Shown: in pieces, positions 41,990-50,858 of the stretch
How the letters are laid out: every line of letters begins with the position of its first letter
How positions within the stretch are numbered: the first letter of the stretch is position 1
NCBI GenBank assembly: GCA_030378005.1
Contig: JAUCGF010000089.1
Span: forward strand, 1-64,000
DNA: 64,000 nt
Direction of reading: 5' to 3'
From: Desulfococcaceae bacterium HSG9
Lineage (GTDB): Bacteria > Desulfobacterota > Desulfobacteria > Desulfobacterales > JAUCGF01
Translations under genes and position numbers: made by a program
Notes under the pieces: generated by a model
Databases searched by the model: none
Told to the model about the DNA's origin: nothing
Seen by the model: the letters and a program-made list of their open reading frames with translations, nothing else

Positions 41990-42570
41990 CTTTTCCCCCT
42001 TCTAAATTTTTACTAAAACTAATTTACACTGTCGCAGTACCGCCCTTTGCGGTAACTGCTTTTGTTATGCCGCCTGGCAAGGTAACGAAACTGTTGATGC
42101 CAAGGTCGTTCAAGCTCGGTTTTATACCCATCTGATGCCAACGGCACGCATTATCATTCTTACTTATGATTTCAAATGCGACACCCCTAATGCCTGCCGA
42201 AACAAAAAAGTCAGATTGCCTCTTCAAATATCAGCAACTCGGCTTTCTTGACAATCAAGACCCGTGGCTTTCCGTCCTCGCCTCGCGACAGGTTTGGCTT
42301 TTCTTCAAAGCGTCTTTCTCCTTAACTTATAAGCAAAAAGCGTGCCAAACATGCCTGAATTACGCGACGTTATATAAATAAAGTCAGAACTATTTGAATT
42401 TATGTGAAATAAAAATTTGTTAAAGCTTCAAAAGAGGGCGGACGGGAAGAAAAATGGCGATAAATTTCAAGATGAGGATTGGTGTTAAAGTGTAGTATGC
42501 TATGCCTTGTCAGCGTATGCTACAGATTAAAAAACGCTACCTGCTCTGTGATTTGAATTGGTCTGCCAAT
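41990..42570. other. Long leader region of the PEP-CTERM gene
   Basis: About 580 bp without a convincing gene. Reading on the minus strand it holds the riboswitch candidate (42231-42300) and a strong hairpin (GCAGT(T)ACCGC / GCGGTACTGC, 42034-42059) before the ribosome binding site GGGGGA of the PEP-CTERM gene. The hairpin could belong to the switch's expression platform, though no U-run follows it on the minus strand. A 67-codon open frame (42024-42227, minus, TTG start) starts directly after the riboswitch and is of doubtful reality. Confidence 0.5.
42231..42300 (-). promoter_or_regulatory. Cyclic di-GMP-I (GEMM) riboswitch, probable
   Basis: On the minus strand the sequence runs GCCAAACCTGTCGCGAGG, then CGAGGACGGAAAGCCACGGG, then TCTTGATTGTCAAGAAAGCC and GAGTTGC. 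This follows the GEMM-I order: CAAACC, a short stem capped by a GCGA tetraloop, GGACG(C)AAAGCC, a second stem starting CACGGG, and an AGC(C)GxGTTGC closing segment. One core base departs from consensus (GGACGGAAAGCC in place of GGACGCAAAGCC). Such RNAs bind c-di-GMP and often control surface or exported proteins. The nearest downstream gene on this strand is the PEP-CTERM gene at 41989, with about 240 nt of leader between. Confidence 0.6.
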
Positions 42571-44016
42571 CTAAATCACGTTAAACTTTTTCAGTTTCAG
42601 CCGAAAGGTGGAATAGTTCATTTCGGCCCGGCGGGCGGCTTCGGCTTGGTTGCCGCGGGTGCGTTCCAGCAAGCTCTCCAAATAGTGTTTCATCAATTCG
42701 GCGTAGCTGAGATCGTAAATATGCGGTTCATCCGGCGGTTTCAAACCCTTCTTTTTGTTTTTACTGATATAGGCGCTAATGGCATTGAAGAGCGCTATAT
42801 TGCGGGATGAAGTTTTGAAGAAACGATTGATGGGATAAAAAGGGATATTGAAAGGGGTGTTCCGAATATCCAACAAATTGGTATTTGCATGTATAAGGCT
42901 CCAGAAAAGGTTAGTAAAAGCCTCTATTCCCTGATAAGCGGCGGTAAAGCTTTTGACAGGGGGACATAAAGCGACGTCAAAACGTTGATTCACAGAGATC
43001 GCGGTATGGAAATCATCCGGATTGAAATCACTGAAGGGGCGGGTTTCATTATTGAGCGCCAAACCGATATGATAGCGGTTTAATAATTTCTCCAGGTAAT
43101 CGGCGTCAATTCCGGCGTTGTTTAATTCGTTGTACAATTGAAAGGCCCGGTATCCTTGAATAGGTGCGGCTTCATAGTCAATGGCGCAAAGACCGGTTTG
43201 TGCCAGTTTCGCATTTTGCATGGCGGCATTGGCGGCCGGCAGCGCGAAAATTTCGGAATCCGCAAGATCGAAGGCATTCTCCCATAATTCCAGACAAGTA
43301 TCTTCCGTGTCAGGCTGTTTCTTACTCATCAGCAGGGTTCCGGTTCTTTCGACTTCGCGCACATTGTCCGGCCAGTTGTAAGCCAGCAGAACCGTGATTT
43401 CCCACGGATTAAGGGCAGGGATCAATTGAGGCATAAGATAGGCCAAATAATACAAAATATCCTGACGCCGTTTATACAGCGGGGGAACATAAAAGGGGAA
43501 AAAGCGGTGGCGAAAATCGGTGCGTAAATCCGCTTCGCGGTTGGTGGCGGCTACGATTTGCACATCAGCCCTTTCGGTTACGGTGCTGCCCACTTTATGA
43601 AACGTGCCGGTTTCGACAAACGTCAGTAAGCAGGCTTGGGTTGCTTTGGGCAGATCGCCGATCTCTTCCAGCACCAAAATGCCCTTGTCTGCACGTTTAA
43701 GCCACCCTGTCTTCTTCTTGACCGCGCCGGTGAACGCGCCTTGGATATGGCCGAACAGTTCCGAACGGGCCAAGTCTCCGCTGAAATGGGAGCAGTTGAC
43801 GGTTTCGATGCGGCAATCAGAACCGTATTTTTCCCGAACCAGCTTTTTGTAAATATGTAAAAAAAGCGATTTTCCCACGCCGGACGGGCCGCAAATCATA
43901 ATCGGACTGTTTTGGCCGATATCCAGATGTATTTCAAACTCCTTGATCGATTTGATCAAACCGGGGGGAACGATAAATTTTTTTGTAGAGAGGGGTTGAT
44001 TTGGTATTGATTTCAT
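42571..44016 (-). CDS. Sigma-54-type AAA+ transcriptional activator without an N-terminal sensor domain
   Basis: A 481-aa protein that starts almost directly with the AAA+ domain: Walker A CGPSGVGKS, HIQGAFTGAVKKKTG with an intact GAFTGA sigma-54 contact motif, Walker B region GILVLEEIGDLP (Glu where Asp is usual), TFVETGTFHKVG and NWPDNVREVE. A region of about 200 residues of unknown function follows, then a Fis-type helix-turn-helix at the end (ERTRGNQAEAARRAEMNYST). The lack of a receiver or GAF domain at the N-terminus resembles PspF-type activators, so control may come through the middle region or a partner protein. It lies between the PEP-CTERM gene and the solute-binding protein genes. 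Target promoters are unknown. Confidence 0.85.
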   Translation of the reverse strand: MKSIPNQPLSTKKFIVPPGLIKSIKEFEIHLDIGQNSPIMICGPSGVGKSLFLHIYKKLVREKYGSDCRIETVNCSHFSGDLARSELFGHIQGAFTGAVKKKTGWLKRADKGILVLEEIGDLPKATQACLLTFVETGTFHKVGSTVTERADVQIVAATNREADLRTDFRHRFFPFYVPPLYKRRQDILYYLAYLMPQLIPALNPWEITVLLAYNWPDNVREVERTGTLLMSKKQPDTEDTCLELWENAFDLADSEIFALPAANAAMQNAKLAQTGLCAIDYEAAPIQGYRAFQLYNELNNAGIDADYLEKLLNRYHIGLALNNETRPFSDFNPDDFHTAISVNQRFDVALCPPVKSFTAAYQGIEAFTNLFWSLIHANTNLLDIRNTPFNIPFYPINRFFKTSSRNIALFNAISAYISKNKKKGLKPPDEPHIYDLSYAELMKHYLESLLERTRGNQAEAARRAEMNYSTFRLKLKKFNVI

Positions 44017-44340
44017 TATTAAACGGACGACTTATTCACGTAGATTGCAAAAGGGTCAGTCTCCTTTTCCAGTGCCTTGAGGTTTTTGGCATAATCAGTA
44101 GAATGCAACTAAACTTTGGAACCAGATGATGCTAATTGTAAAATTATTATGCATTTGTTAGTCATTGCACAATATTACAAATTAAAAGTTCAGTTTTTTA
44201 CTACATTCTGAATTTACAGTAAAAAGTGCATTTATGAATAATTCAGGCTTAACAAATTGCCAAAACGCTCCAAAAGCGGCAAACTGAAGTCAGCACTCCT
44301 ACCCGTCAGCTAAATGTTGACACAACACTACTGAGTATTC
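44017..44340. other. Spacer, no gene
   Basis: A 324-bp AT-rich spacer between the sigma-54 activator and the NMT1-like gene, both on the minus strand. A partial repeat word (CTGAAGTCAGCACTCCT near 44284-44300) belongs to the GCACTCC family but has no partner arm nearby. No promoter could be chosen reliably. Confidence 0.45.
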
Positions 44341-45333
44341 TTATTTTATAGACTCCAGAACTTTGACAATCACCTTATTATTAAAAATTTCTTCCGGTTT
44401 GAACTCTTTTTTAAACTTTTTGTTATCAATCAAAAAGGTGTTAAGTTCTTTGAGATACTGATGAAGTCCGCCGCCATCCCGATTTCGTTCCAACTGTTTT
44501 GACACTTCATGAATGCGTACCCCATTCATCATTTCTTTGAGAGCTTCATCTGAATAGGGGGTGTCACCTTTAAAAGTACGGTTGTTAAGAATATCTTTAA
44601 ATTTTCGCCAATTGGACGGTTTTTTCATCCATTGCACCGCCTTAATCCAACCTTTGAATATTTTTTCAAGGTCTTGGGCAGGCATTTGGGCAAGTACGTC
44701 GGGTCGCATATACATGCCTTCGGGAATGCAGCCTTCATAAGTGGCACTAGTGGCAATCACTTCACCGTTGCCTTTTTGGGCGGCGTGCAATGCGTGGGGA
44801 TCGTAAAGAACGATGACGTTAAAAAGACCGGCAATGAATTTATCAGCCAAACGATCAGGGTCTAATTGAATCACGCGTGCGTCGGAAATCCGCATTCCCA
44901 TTGTAGAAAGATATTTATTGAGAAAAAAGGTAACCGAAGGTTTATTTAAATAAACGCCAAAGGGTCTGCCTTTAAATTGTTGCACATGCAGGCCTTTTTT
45001 AATGATTATTTTATCGCCTCCGTGAGACCAGTCGGTTTCCGCAATAACTGTAAGAGACACGCCGCGCATATAAAAACCGACAATAGTGCCAACCATATCA
45101 AAACCGATATCGATCCGTTTTTTACGTACATCACTTAAAATTTTGGTGCTGTCATAATAATTGATAACTTCAACATCAACACCTTGCTCCTTCCAAAATC
45201 CTTTGGCGTCGGCAACATGCATCGGTGACCACCCCGCCCATGGAACAACGCCGATTTTATATGTGCGGGCTTGAACGGTTGAGACCAGTAGAAAGCAAAA
45301 ACCTATAAAATAAAACCATCGCAAGTTTTTCAT
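44341..45333 (-). CDS. NMT1/THI5-like periplasmic solute-binding protein
   Basis: A 330-aa exported binding protein of the nitrate/sulfonate/taurine/thiamine-precursor type. ATG 45333 has AAGGAG 8 nt upstream. A signal peptide covers about residues 1-22, then YKIGVVPWAGWSPMHVADAKGFWKEQG opens the first lobe, and DIGFDMVGTIVGFYMRG, GRPFGVYLNK and NVIVLYDPHALHAAQKG follow as expected for the fold. No permease or ATPase gene lies nearby. Together with two further solute-binding proteins it sits just downstream of a chemoreceptor gene on the same strand, so it may present ligands to a sensor and not serve transport. The ligand is unknown. Confidence 0.85.
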   Translation of the reverse strand: MKNLRWFYFIGFCFLLVSTVQARTYKIGVVPWAGWSPMHVADAKGFWKEQGVDVEVINYYDSTKILSDVRKKRIDIGFDMVGTIVGFYMRGVSLTVIAETDWSHGGDKIIIKKGLHVQQFKGRPFGVYLNKPSVTFFLNKYLSTMGMRISDARVIQLDPDRLADKFIAGLFNVIVLYDPHALHAAQKGNGEVIATSATYEGCIPEGMYMRPDVLAQMPAQDLEKIFKGWIKAVQWMKKPSNWRKFKDILNNRTFKGDTPYSDEALKEMMNGVRIHEVSKQLERNRDGGGLHQYLKELNTFLIDNKKFKKEFKPEEIFNNKVIVKVLESIK

Positions 45334-45444
45334 CTGAAAGCTCCTTTATGAAATGATTGTCAAATTTGCTGTTCAAAAATGTAATTGTTGTACTCTGAAG
45401 CGCAAGGGTAGCGATTCAGAAGAGCTTTAACGCCAAGCCCTTTT

Positions 45445-46194
45445 TTACTTTTTAACCCCGAATTCAGAAATGATCTGCTTTAGTTCACCATTATTTTTAA
45501 TACTTTGCAGGCCGGTGTTAAACGCTTGAATTTTGTGTTGAATGGCAGGAGCTTTTTTAGAAAATAAAATATATAATTTATTGATCGCCAATGGTGGTGT
45601 GATTGGTTCAAAACGATTTTTTTCATGGCCAGGCAGTTTTGTTTGAAGGATATAATAACCGACAAATTTTTCAGAAACAATCAGATCTACTTGCTTTAAA
45701 AGCAATTTTTTAAAATTAAGCACAGGGTCACGAGCGACGCGTTTGGTTAAGAAGTCAGCTTTTTCAAATTCAGGCGGATTGGCGTAACCTCGATTGACAC
45801 CAATTCGATATGGTTTTAGATCCTCATAATTTTGCCATGTGATCTGTTGATCTTTTCTTCTGAAAAAGACAATCGGACATTCAAGGTAAGACTCCGAATA
45901 ATTATACACTTTAGCACGTTCTTCAGTGAAGTAAGCGGTGCCCGCGCCATCGAACTCTCCTTTTTTAACCAGCTCCATACATTGCACCCATGCTCTGAAA
46001 TGGAAATTCACTTTGTAGCCCTGAGCGGCATAAGCGGCAGAGATGATTTTACATGATAATCCATAGTCTGGCAGATATTGGTCATAGTATGGCGGCCATG
46101 GTACTGAAACGATATTGACTGTTTTTTCCTGAGCCATCGTTCCGATTACGCTGATAAATAATAGATATATTGTGATAATGACGATTTTTTTCAT
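45445..46194 (-). CDS. Family 3 extracellular solute-binding protein (orphan)
   Basis: A 249-aa exported protein of the amino-acid-binding SBP_bac_3 type. A signal peptide (about residues 1-21, ending GTMAQ) is followed by VNIVSVPWPPYYDQYLPDYG, FRAWVQCMELVKKGEFDGAG, YLECPIVFFRRKDQQ and YRIGVNRGYANPPEFEKAD, with a C-terminal ISEFGVKK. The pattern matches transporter-less family 3 binding proteins that are common in deltaproteobacteria and often act as sensors. It lies between the two other binding-protein genes with gaps of about 110 bp. No transporter component is present. Ligand unknown. Confidence 0.85.
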   Translation of the reverse strand: MKKIVIITIYLLFISVIGTMAQEKTVNIVSVPWPPYYDQYLPDYGLSCKIISAAYAAQGYKVNFHFRAWVQCMELVKKGEFDGAGTAYFTEERAKVYNYSESYLECPIVFFRRKDQQITWQNYEDLKPYRIGVNRGYANPPEFEKADFLTKRVARDPVLNFKKLLLKQVDLIVSEKFVGYYILQTKLPGHEKNRFEPITPPLAINKLYILFSKKAPAIQHKIQAFNTGLQSIKNNGELKQIISEFGVKK

Positions 46195-46309
46195 AGCAAT
46201 TCCCCTTTACCGGTTTTAAGTGCATGTTCATAAATTTTTGTATATTATTATATCTCCGAGGTTTACAAAGCCTTGAAGGTCTGTGACACAAAAGCTGTTG
46301 TGCATGTAC

Positions 46310-47380
46310 TTATTTGGCAGAACCAATTTTATCATATACTGTTGCGGCTGACATTAAATCGGATGGAATAGTGATTCCCAACATTTCCGCTCTGGCACGG
46401 TTAATACATGTTTCTCCTTTTTGCGGCCTTCCTACCGGAAATTCGCCCACATTTGCCCCGTTGATTACTTTTAATGCTGTAATTGCGGCCTCGTAACCAT
46501 GTTGAAACCCTGAAATCGCTTCGGAACAGAGAATGCCTCCTTCCACGGCCCAACTCCAAAATCCGATATCCGGCAATTTGCTATGTTTGATTGTCCAATT
46601 TAACACTTCATCCGCTGGGACATGGCTGCCATCCATTCTTTTGAGTGTGTGATAAACAATAATAACCAGAGCATCCGCATTATCTTGTATTTGTTTGACA
46701 AAGGTTTGCCATTTATCGAAACTTCCGGTGCGTAGGGAATCTGTCACCGTAAGACCGAGCTTGCCGGCACTGGTTTTTATACGTGAAATAATAGGAACAC
46801 CGGTCGGACCGTTATCGCAAATAATGGCGATTCGGCTAATCCCCGATTTCAGTTTTCTTAAAAGCGCCACTGTTTGTTCAAAGCGCTCTCTTTCGATAAA
46901 ACCGGTTACATTATGACCGGGGGTATCCACGCTGTTTAAATAACCATATTTTTTCGGGTCTGCGTTGACACCAATAAAAATAAATGGGAAAGGTTCATCC
47001 TTCATTTTACTGACAACATGTTTCTGAGCATTATCATCCGCGGCAAGGATTATCTCCGGTTTTTGCTCTCTGATTCGATTGATGGCTTCCTTGCCGATTT
47101 TAATCTTATAATTTTCGGAGGTCTGGCGTTTGGTGTCCATGTAAAAAATATCCAGAGCGGCATTCTTGCCAATTTCCACACCGCTATCCGATAATCCCTG
47201 TTTTACACCCTTTGTAATATCAGCTACCCATGGATATTCCGCATGATAGCTGTGTAGCAGCATAATTTTTTTCCCCGCCGTGTTTTTCTCATCCGCTTGT
47301 TTGGTACTGTCACAACTCCATAAAATGGATACTATCAATAGGCCGCAAAAAAACAGTGTCAATCTGATAACTTTTTTCAT
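46310..47380 (-). CDS. ABC-type substrate-binding lipoprotein (PF04392-like, orphan)
   Basis: A 356-aa lipoprotein. The signal peptide ends in a lipobox-like LWSC with the acylated Cys at about residue 23. KIMLLHSYHAEYPWVADITKG opens the fold, followed by INRIREQKPEIILAADDNAQ, FPFIFIGVNADP and IAIICDNGPTGVPIISRI. This is the periplasmic-binding-protein type I fold of the ABC_sub_bind family. ATG 47380 has AAGGAGG 7 nt upstream. The gene follows the chemoreceptor gene by about 90 bp on the same strand and has no permease partner, which makes it a candidate ligand-presenting partner for the receptor. Confidence 0.85.
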   Translation of the reverse strand: MKKVIRLTLFFCGLLIVSILWSCDSTKQADEKNTAGKKIMLLHSYHAEYPWVADITKGVKQGLSDSGVEIGKNAALDIFYMDTKRQTSENYKIKIGKEAINRIREQKPEIILAADDNAQKHVVSKMKDEPFPFIFIGVNADPKKYGYLNSVDTPGHNVTGFIERERFEQTVALLRKLKSGISRIAIICDNGPTGVPIISRIKTSAGKLGLTVTDSLRTGSFDKWQTFVKQIQDNADALVIIVYHTLKRMDGSHVPADEVLNWTIKHSKLPDIGFWSWAVEGGILCSEAISGFQHGYEAAITALKVINGANVGEFPVGRPQKGETCINRARAEMLGITIPSDLMSAATVYDKIGSAK

Positions 47381-47470
47381 TTTTATTCCTCCTTTTTATC
47401 ATCAGGTTGTAAAATAAAAAAATCTGATGTTTTCCATTTCATAAACTTTAATTCTCTCCTTTATTTATTA

Positions 47471-50400
47471 TCAGGCCGCTTCCTCAGCAAGCATCTCCTT
47501 TTCATCCTCCAAACGGAACGCTTCAACGGATACGCTCAACTGTTCAGATGTTTGCGCCAAATTCTGCATAGAAAGAGCGGTTTGCCGACTGGCGGATGAA
47601 GTATGGGTGCTGATTTCGCCAACTTCTCCCATGGTTTTGGCAATATCATCAGAAGTTCTGGCTTGCTGTTTGGAAGATACGGATATGGATTGAATTAATT
47701 CGGCCAGACGATTTGAAACAGTTTCGATTTCCTGTAGCCTGATATATGCGTCATCGGCCAGTTTGGAGCCGTCCACGACGCGTTGAATACTTTCTTCCAT
47801 ACTGGTTCCGGCCTCATTAATTTCACCTTGAATATTTTTAATCAATGTATCAATTTGTTGGGTTGCATTGGTGGAGCGTTCGGCCAGACGTTGAACTTCC
47901 TCGGCTACTACCGCGAATCCGCGTCCGGCTTCACCTGCCATGGCTGCTTGAATGGAAGCATTCAACGCTAGGATAGAAGTTCGGTCAGCAATATCATTGA
48001 TCAATTGGACAATGTTGCCGATTTCCTGAGAACTTTCACCAAGACGTTTAATTGTACGGGCGGTTTCCTGAACATGTTCACGGATTGCATCCATTGCCGC
48101 GTTGGTGTTGCGTACCGCTTCGGCACCGTCACTGGCATTTTTAGATGCCTGTTCCGATACTTGGGTTGACTGGCTGGCGTTTTCCGACACTTTTCGGATG
48201 GATTTTGCCATTGTATTAATGGACGCGATGGCGTCCGAGACCTGAACAGCTTGCATTTCACTGGTGTCAGCCAGGCTTTCTGTTGATATGGATACTTCAT
48301 GGGATGTGGTACTTAACTGCAAAGTGGATGCCTTTACGTTCTTTACAACCTGGCTCAACTCTTCGGCCATATTATTAAATGAGTCGGCGATGGCACCGGT
48401 GAAATCTTCGGTCACTTCGGCGCGCACGGTCAAATCGCCGTCTGCCAGTCCGCTGATTTCCTCTAACAACTTCATAACGGATGACTGCATGGCATCCCGC
48501 TCTTCACTGGTCTGGATAAGGGTCAATGTATTGTCAAGCATTGCGTTAAGCGATGTGGCCATCACGCCCAGTTCGTCTTCACTGGTGACCTCGGTACGTG
48601 CGTCAAAATCACCGATGCCTATATCACCGAAAAGATTCATAATGTGTTCCACCTGAGTCGTGAGGCCGCCGGCGAACCAGCGGGAAAAAAAGAACAGCAC
48701 AATGACACCGATTACGAATAAAATAAAAATGTACCATGCGATCTTTATGACTGGTTGCCGTATTTCAGAATAGTCCATTTCAGCGAGAAGCGCCCATACC
48801 ACCCCTTTGGGATTGGCTTCGGTCGGTTCCATAACAGTAACCGGCGTCCATGAACTCAGTACGGAAACACCGCGATAACCATCTGTTTTTTCTTTCGAAC
48901 CTTGTTGACCGGTCAAAGCGCTTTGGGAAGCCGCCGTATTCACTGCTATTTTAGGGTTCAGAATCGTGGTGGCCACACCCAGGTCTTTGGTGAAACGCGA
49001 CTCGGAACGCCACATCTTATCAGGGCCTATCAAATAGGTTTCACCGGTCTCTCCCAAACCGATACGATCTTGCATGATTGAATCAATCTGATCAAGAGGC
49101 ACTTGCAAGGCAACAATAATCGCCACTTCATTTTCAAACAGCACCGGTCGGGCGATAAAAGCCGCTGGCGCATTTTCAATCGGCGCATATTTTTCGAAAT
49201 CAGCCATAGCGGTGTCTTTGGCAGTTAAAACAGTTCCCACCAATCGGCCAAAATTGGAATCTTTATAAGGGCCGGTCAGCATATTTGTCTGAAAATCAGG
49301 GTCATGATTGACTGAATAAAACATGTAACCATCCGGATTAAGTAAATATAAGTCAAAATAGCCATACCCTTCCTTATATTTGCTGAAAAAGTCATGAGCT
49401 TCCTGTTCCAAAGACGGAACAAATGCTTCGGTAACATCCACATCGGCAATGATTGCCCATGTCAGATTATGAATATTCACTGGTTGCCAGGATGACAAAA
49501 CATATTCACCCCGATAGTTGATCACAATTCCTTCTCCTTTATTGCCGGCGATTGCGTCACTGACGCCTTCAACATCTACGATGTAAACGGGGTCTAATAC
49601 GGTGCTCTCTTCCACATTAACAGAAGCGGAACGAAACAGATTATCCTCACCCACCAGGTATGTTTCACCGGTTTTGCCAAGGCCGGGCTGGCGCTCCTGC
49701 ATGATTGCATTGATCTGATCGGTGGAGATTTGAAACATAACAACGCCTTGGATGCGAGAGTCAATTTTAACCGGAGCGGCAATAAAGCCTACCGGTTCAT
49801 CACCCACCGGTTCATATATACCAAAATCCTGGACAGTCAGTTCTTTCATCCCTTTCTGAAACGCCATACCGGCCGGGCTGTCTTTGAGTTTACCTGTCTT
49901 TAAATTGGTTCCAAGATCAGATTCCTGAGCCGCAGTATAGACCACTCGGCCATCTTCAGCTACCAAAAGCAGATCATAGTACCCATAAAGTTCTTTAAAT
50001 TTCACCAAATAGGAGGCATGTTTACGTTCCACGGCCATCCACTCTTCTGAGCCAGTGCTGACATCAGAAAAGGCTTTCAAAGCATCTTTCAAAATCGGGT
50101 TTTCTGTAAGGACACTGATATCGGATAAGCGTTCATTGAAATACGTTTCCACTTGTTGCTTTTTAACGTCCGCTATTGATTTCAGTTTGCGAAAAGCATC
50201 CAGTCGCAAGGTATCCACCATATCCACCAATACATTGAGGTCAACGAAGCGGTCTTCAAAATAAGATTGAACAATTTGGGCTTTGTTGGTTTTTACAGAA
50301 TCCATCTTTTCTTTAGCGCTATCCATCAGTTCCGTTGACAATGTCTGGTATGAAAGATAACTGAGAATGATAATTGGTGACAAAGCCAGCACCAGGAAGG

Positions 50401-50506
50401 ACGCGAGCAATTTACTGCGGATGCTGCGTCGAATACGTTTGAAAAATTTTAATTGTGACAATCTTTCTTTTAAAGGACTGCTATCTGAATCTGTTGTACT
50501 TGCCAT
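47471..50506 (-). CDS. Methyl-accepting chemotaxis protein, PilJ-like signalling domain, tandem Cache-like sensors
   Basis: A 1011-aa membrane chemoreceptor. The first TM is at about residues 33-55 and the second at about 590-612. Between them lie two copies of a sensor module of about 220 residues: YGYYDLLLVAEDG ... TGETYLVGEDNLFRS ... YVLSSWQPV, and again YGYFDLYLLNPDG ... TGETYLIGPDKMWRS ... VLSSWTPV. They are clearly related by tandem duplication. Two HAMP-like segments follow (about 613-665 and 675-720), then the coiled-coil signalling domain with tip ALNASIQAAMAGEAGRGFAV, which is the PilJ form, so a type IV pilus/Tfp pathway is likely. It is last in the chemosensory gene set and ends 90 bp before a binding-protein gene. 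Confidence 0.9.
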   Translation of the reverse strand: MASTTDSDSSPLKERLSQLKFFKRIRRSIRSKLLASFLVLALSPIIILSYLSYQTLSTELMDSAKEKMDSVKTNKAQIVQSYFEDRFVDLNVLVDMVDTLRLDAFRKLKSIADVKKQQVETYFNERLSDISVLTENPILKDALKAFSDVSTGSEEWMAVERKHASYLVKFKELYGYYDLLLVAEDGRVVYTAAQESDLGTNLKTGKLKDSPAGMAFQKGMKELTVQDFGIYEPVGDEPVGFIAAPVKIDSRIQGVVMFQISTDQINAIMQERQPGLGKTGETYLVGEDNLFRSASVNVEESTVLDPVYIVDVEGVSDAIAGNKGEGIVINYRGEYVLSSWQPVNIHNLTWAIIADVDVTEAFVPSLEQEAHDFFSKYKEGYGYFDLYLLNPDGYMFYSVNHDPDFQTNMLTGPYKDSNFGRLVGTVLTAKDTAMADFEKYAPIENAPAAFIARPVLFENEVAIIVALQVPLDQIDSIMQDRIGLGETGETYLIGPDKMWRSESRFTKDLGVATTILNPKIAVNTAASQSALTGQQGSKEKTDGYRGVSVLSSWTPVTVMEPTEANPKGVVWALLAEMDYSEIRQPVIKIAWYIFILFVIGVIVLFFFSRWFAGGLTTQVEHIMNLFGDIGIGDFDARTEVTSEDELGVMATSLNAMLDNTLTLIQTSEERDAMQSSVMKLLEEISGLADGDLTVRAEVTEDFTGAIADSFNNMAEELSQVVKNVKASTLQLSTTSHEVSISTESLADTSEMQAVQVSDAIASINTMAKSIRKVSENASQSTQVSEQASKNASDGAEAVRNTNAAMDAIREHVQETARTIKRLGESSQEIGNIVQLINDIADRTSILALNASIQAAMAGEAGRGFAVVAEEVQRLAERSTNATQQIDTLIKNIQGEINEAGTSMEESIQRVVDGSKLADDAYIRLQEIETVSNRLAELIQSISVSSKQQARTSDDIAKTMGEVGEISTHTSSASRQTALSMQNLAQTSEQLSVSVEAFRLEDEKEMLAEEAA

Positions 50507-50670
50507 TTGAAAACCTCCTGTGAAACGAAGTTATAATTTATAATGCCTTTAGCGTTGATCTGCCATCGGTCTGTTTTTACAAAACGGGCAAATCAGGCCG
50601 GTCCGAGTCAGCTAAAGCTGACGGCTCAATCCATAGTGTCAAATGCATTTTACATTTAACACTTAGAAAA

Positions 50671-50826
50671 TTATTTTTTAATATATTTATCAATACCCTC
50701 TTTCTTCCATACACCCAATGTACGTTTATCATTCGGATTTATTTTAACACCGATGGCATTCACCGGAACATCCGATTTTTTTTGGATTTCAATCCAGTTT
50801 TTTTTTATAGCAGGCGAAATAGCCAT
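50671..50826 (-). CDS. 51-residue protein of unknown function in the chemosensory operon
   Basis: A small gene between the CheW-like and receptor genes: ATG at 50826 with GAGGTG 5-6 nt upstream, 51 codons, TAA at 50671-50673. The product begins MAISPAIKKNWIEIQKK and ends WKKEGIDKYIKK. It is basic, has no signal peptide, and contains a WIEIQ...VNAIGVKINPNDKRTLG core that looks like a folded mini-domain and not random sequence. I do not recognise the family. Two long A-runs inside it are potential slippage sites. Position in the operon suggests a regulatory or adaptor role in signalling. Confidence 0.6.
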   Translation of the reverse strand: MAISPAIKKNWIEIQKKSDVPVNAIGVKINPNDKRTLGVWKKEGIDKYIKK

Positions 50827-50858
50827 TCAGTCACCTCTTACAAGTTATAAGTTTCAAG

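Noticed and set aside
42024-42227. 67-codon minus-strand frame just after the riboswitch candidate
   Set aside because: It needs a TTG start without a clear ribosome binding site. The sequence is mildly protein-like (LNDLGINSFVTLPGGITKAV), so it may be a relic or leader peptide, but support is too weak to call a gene.
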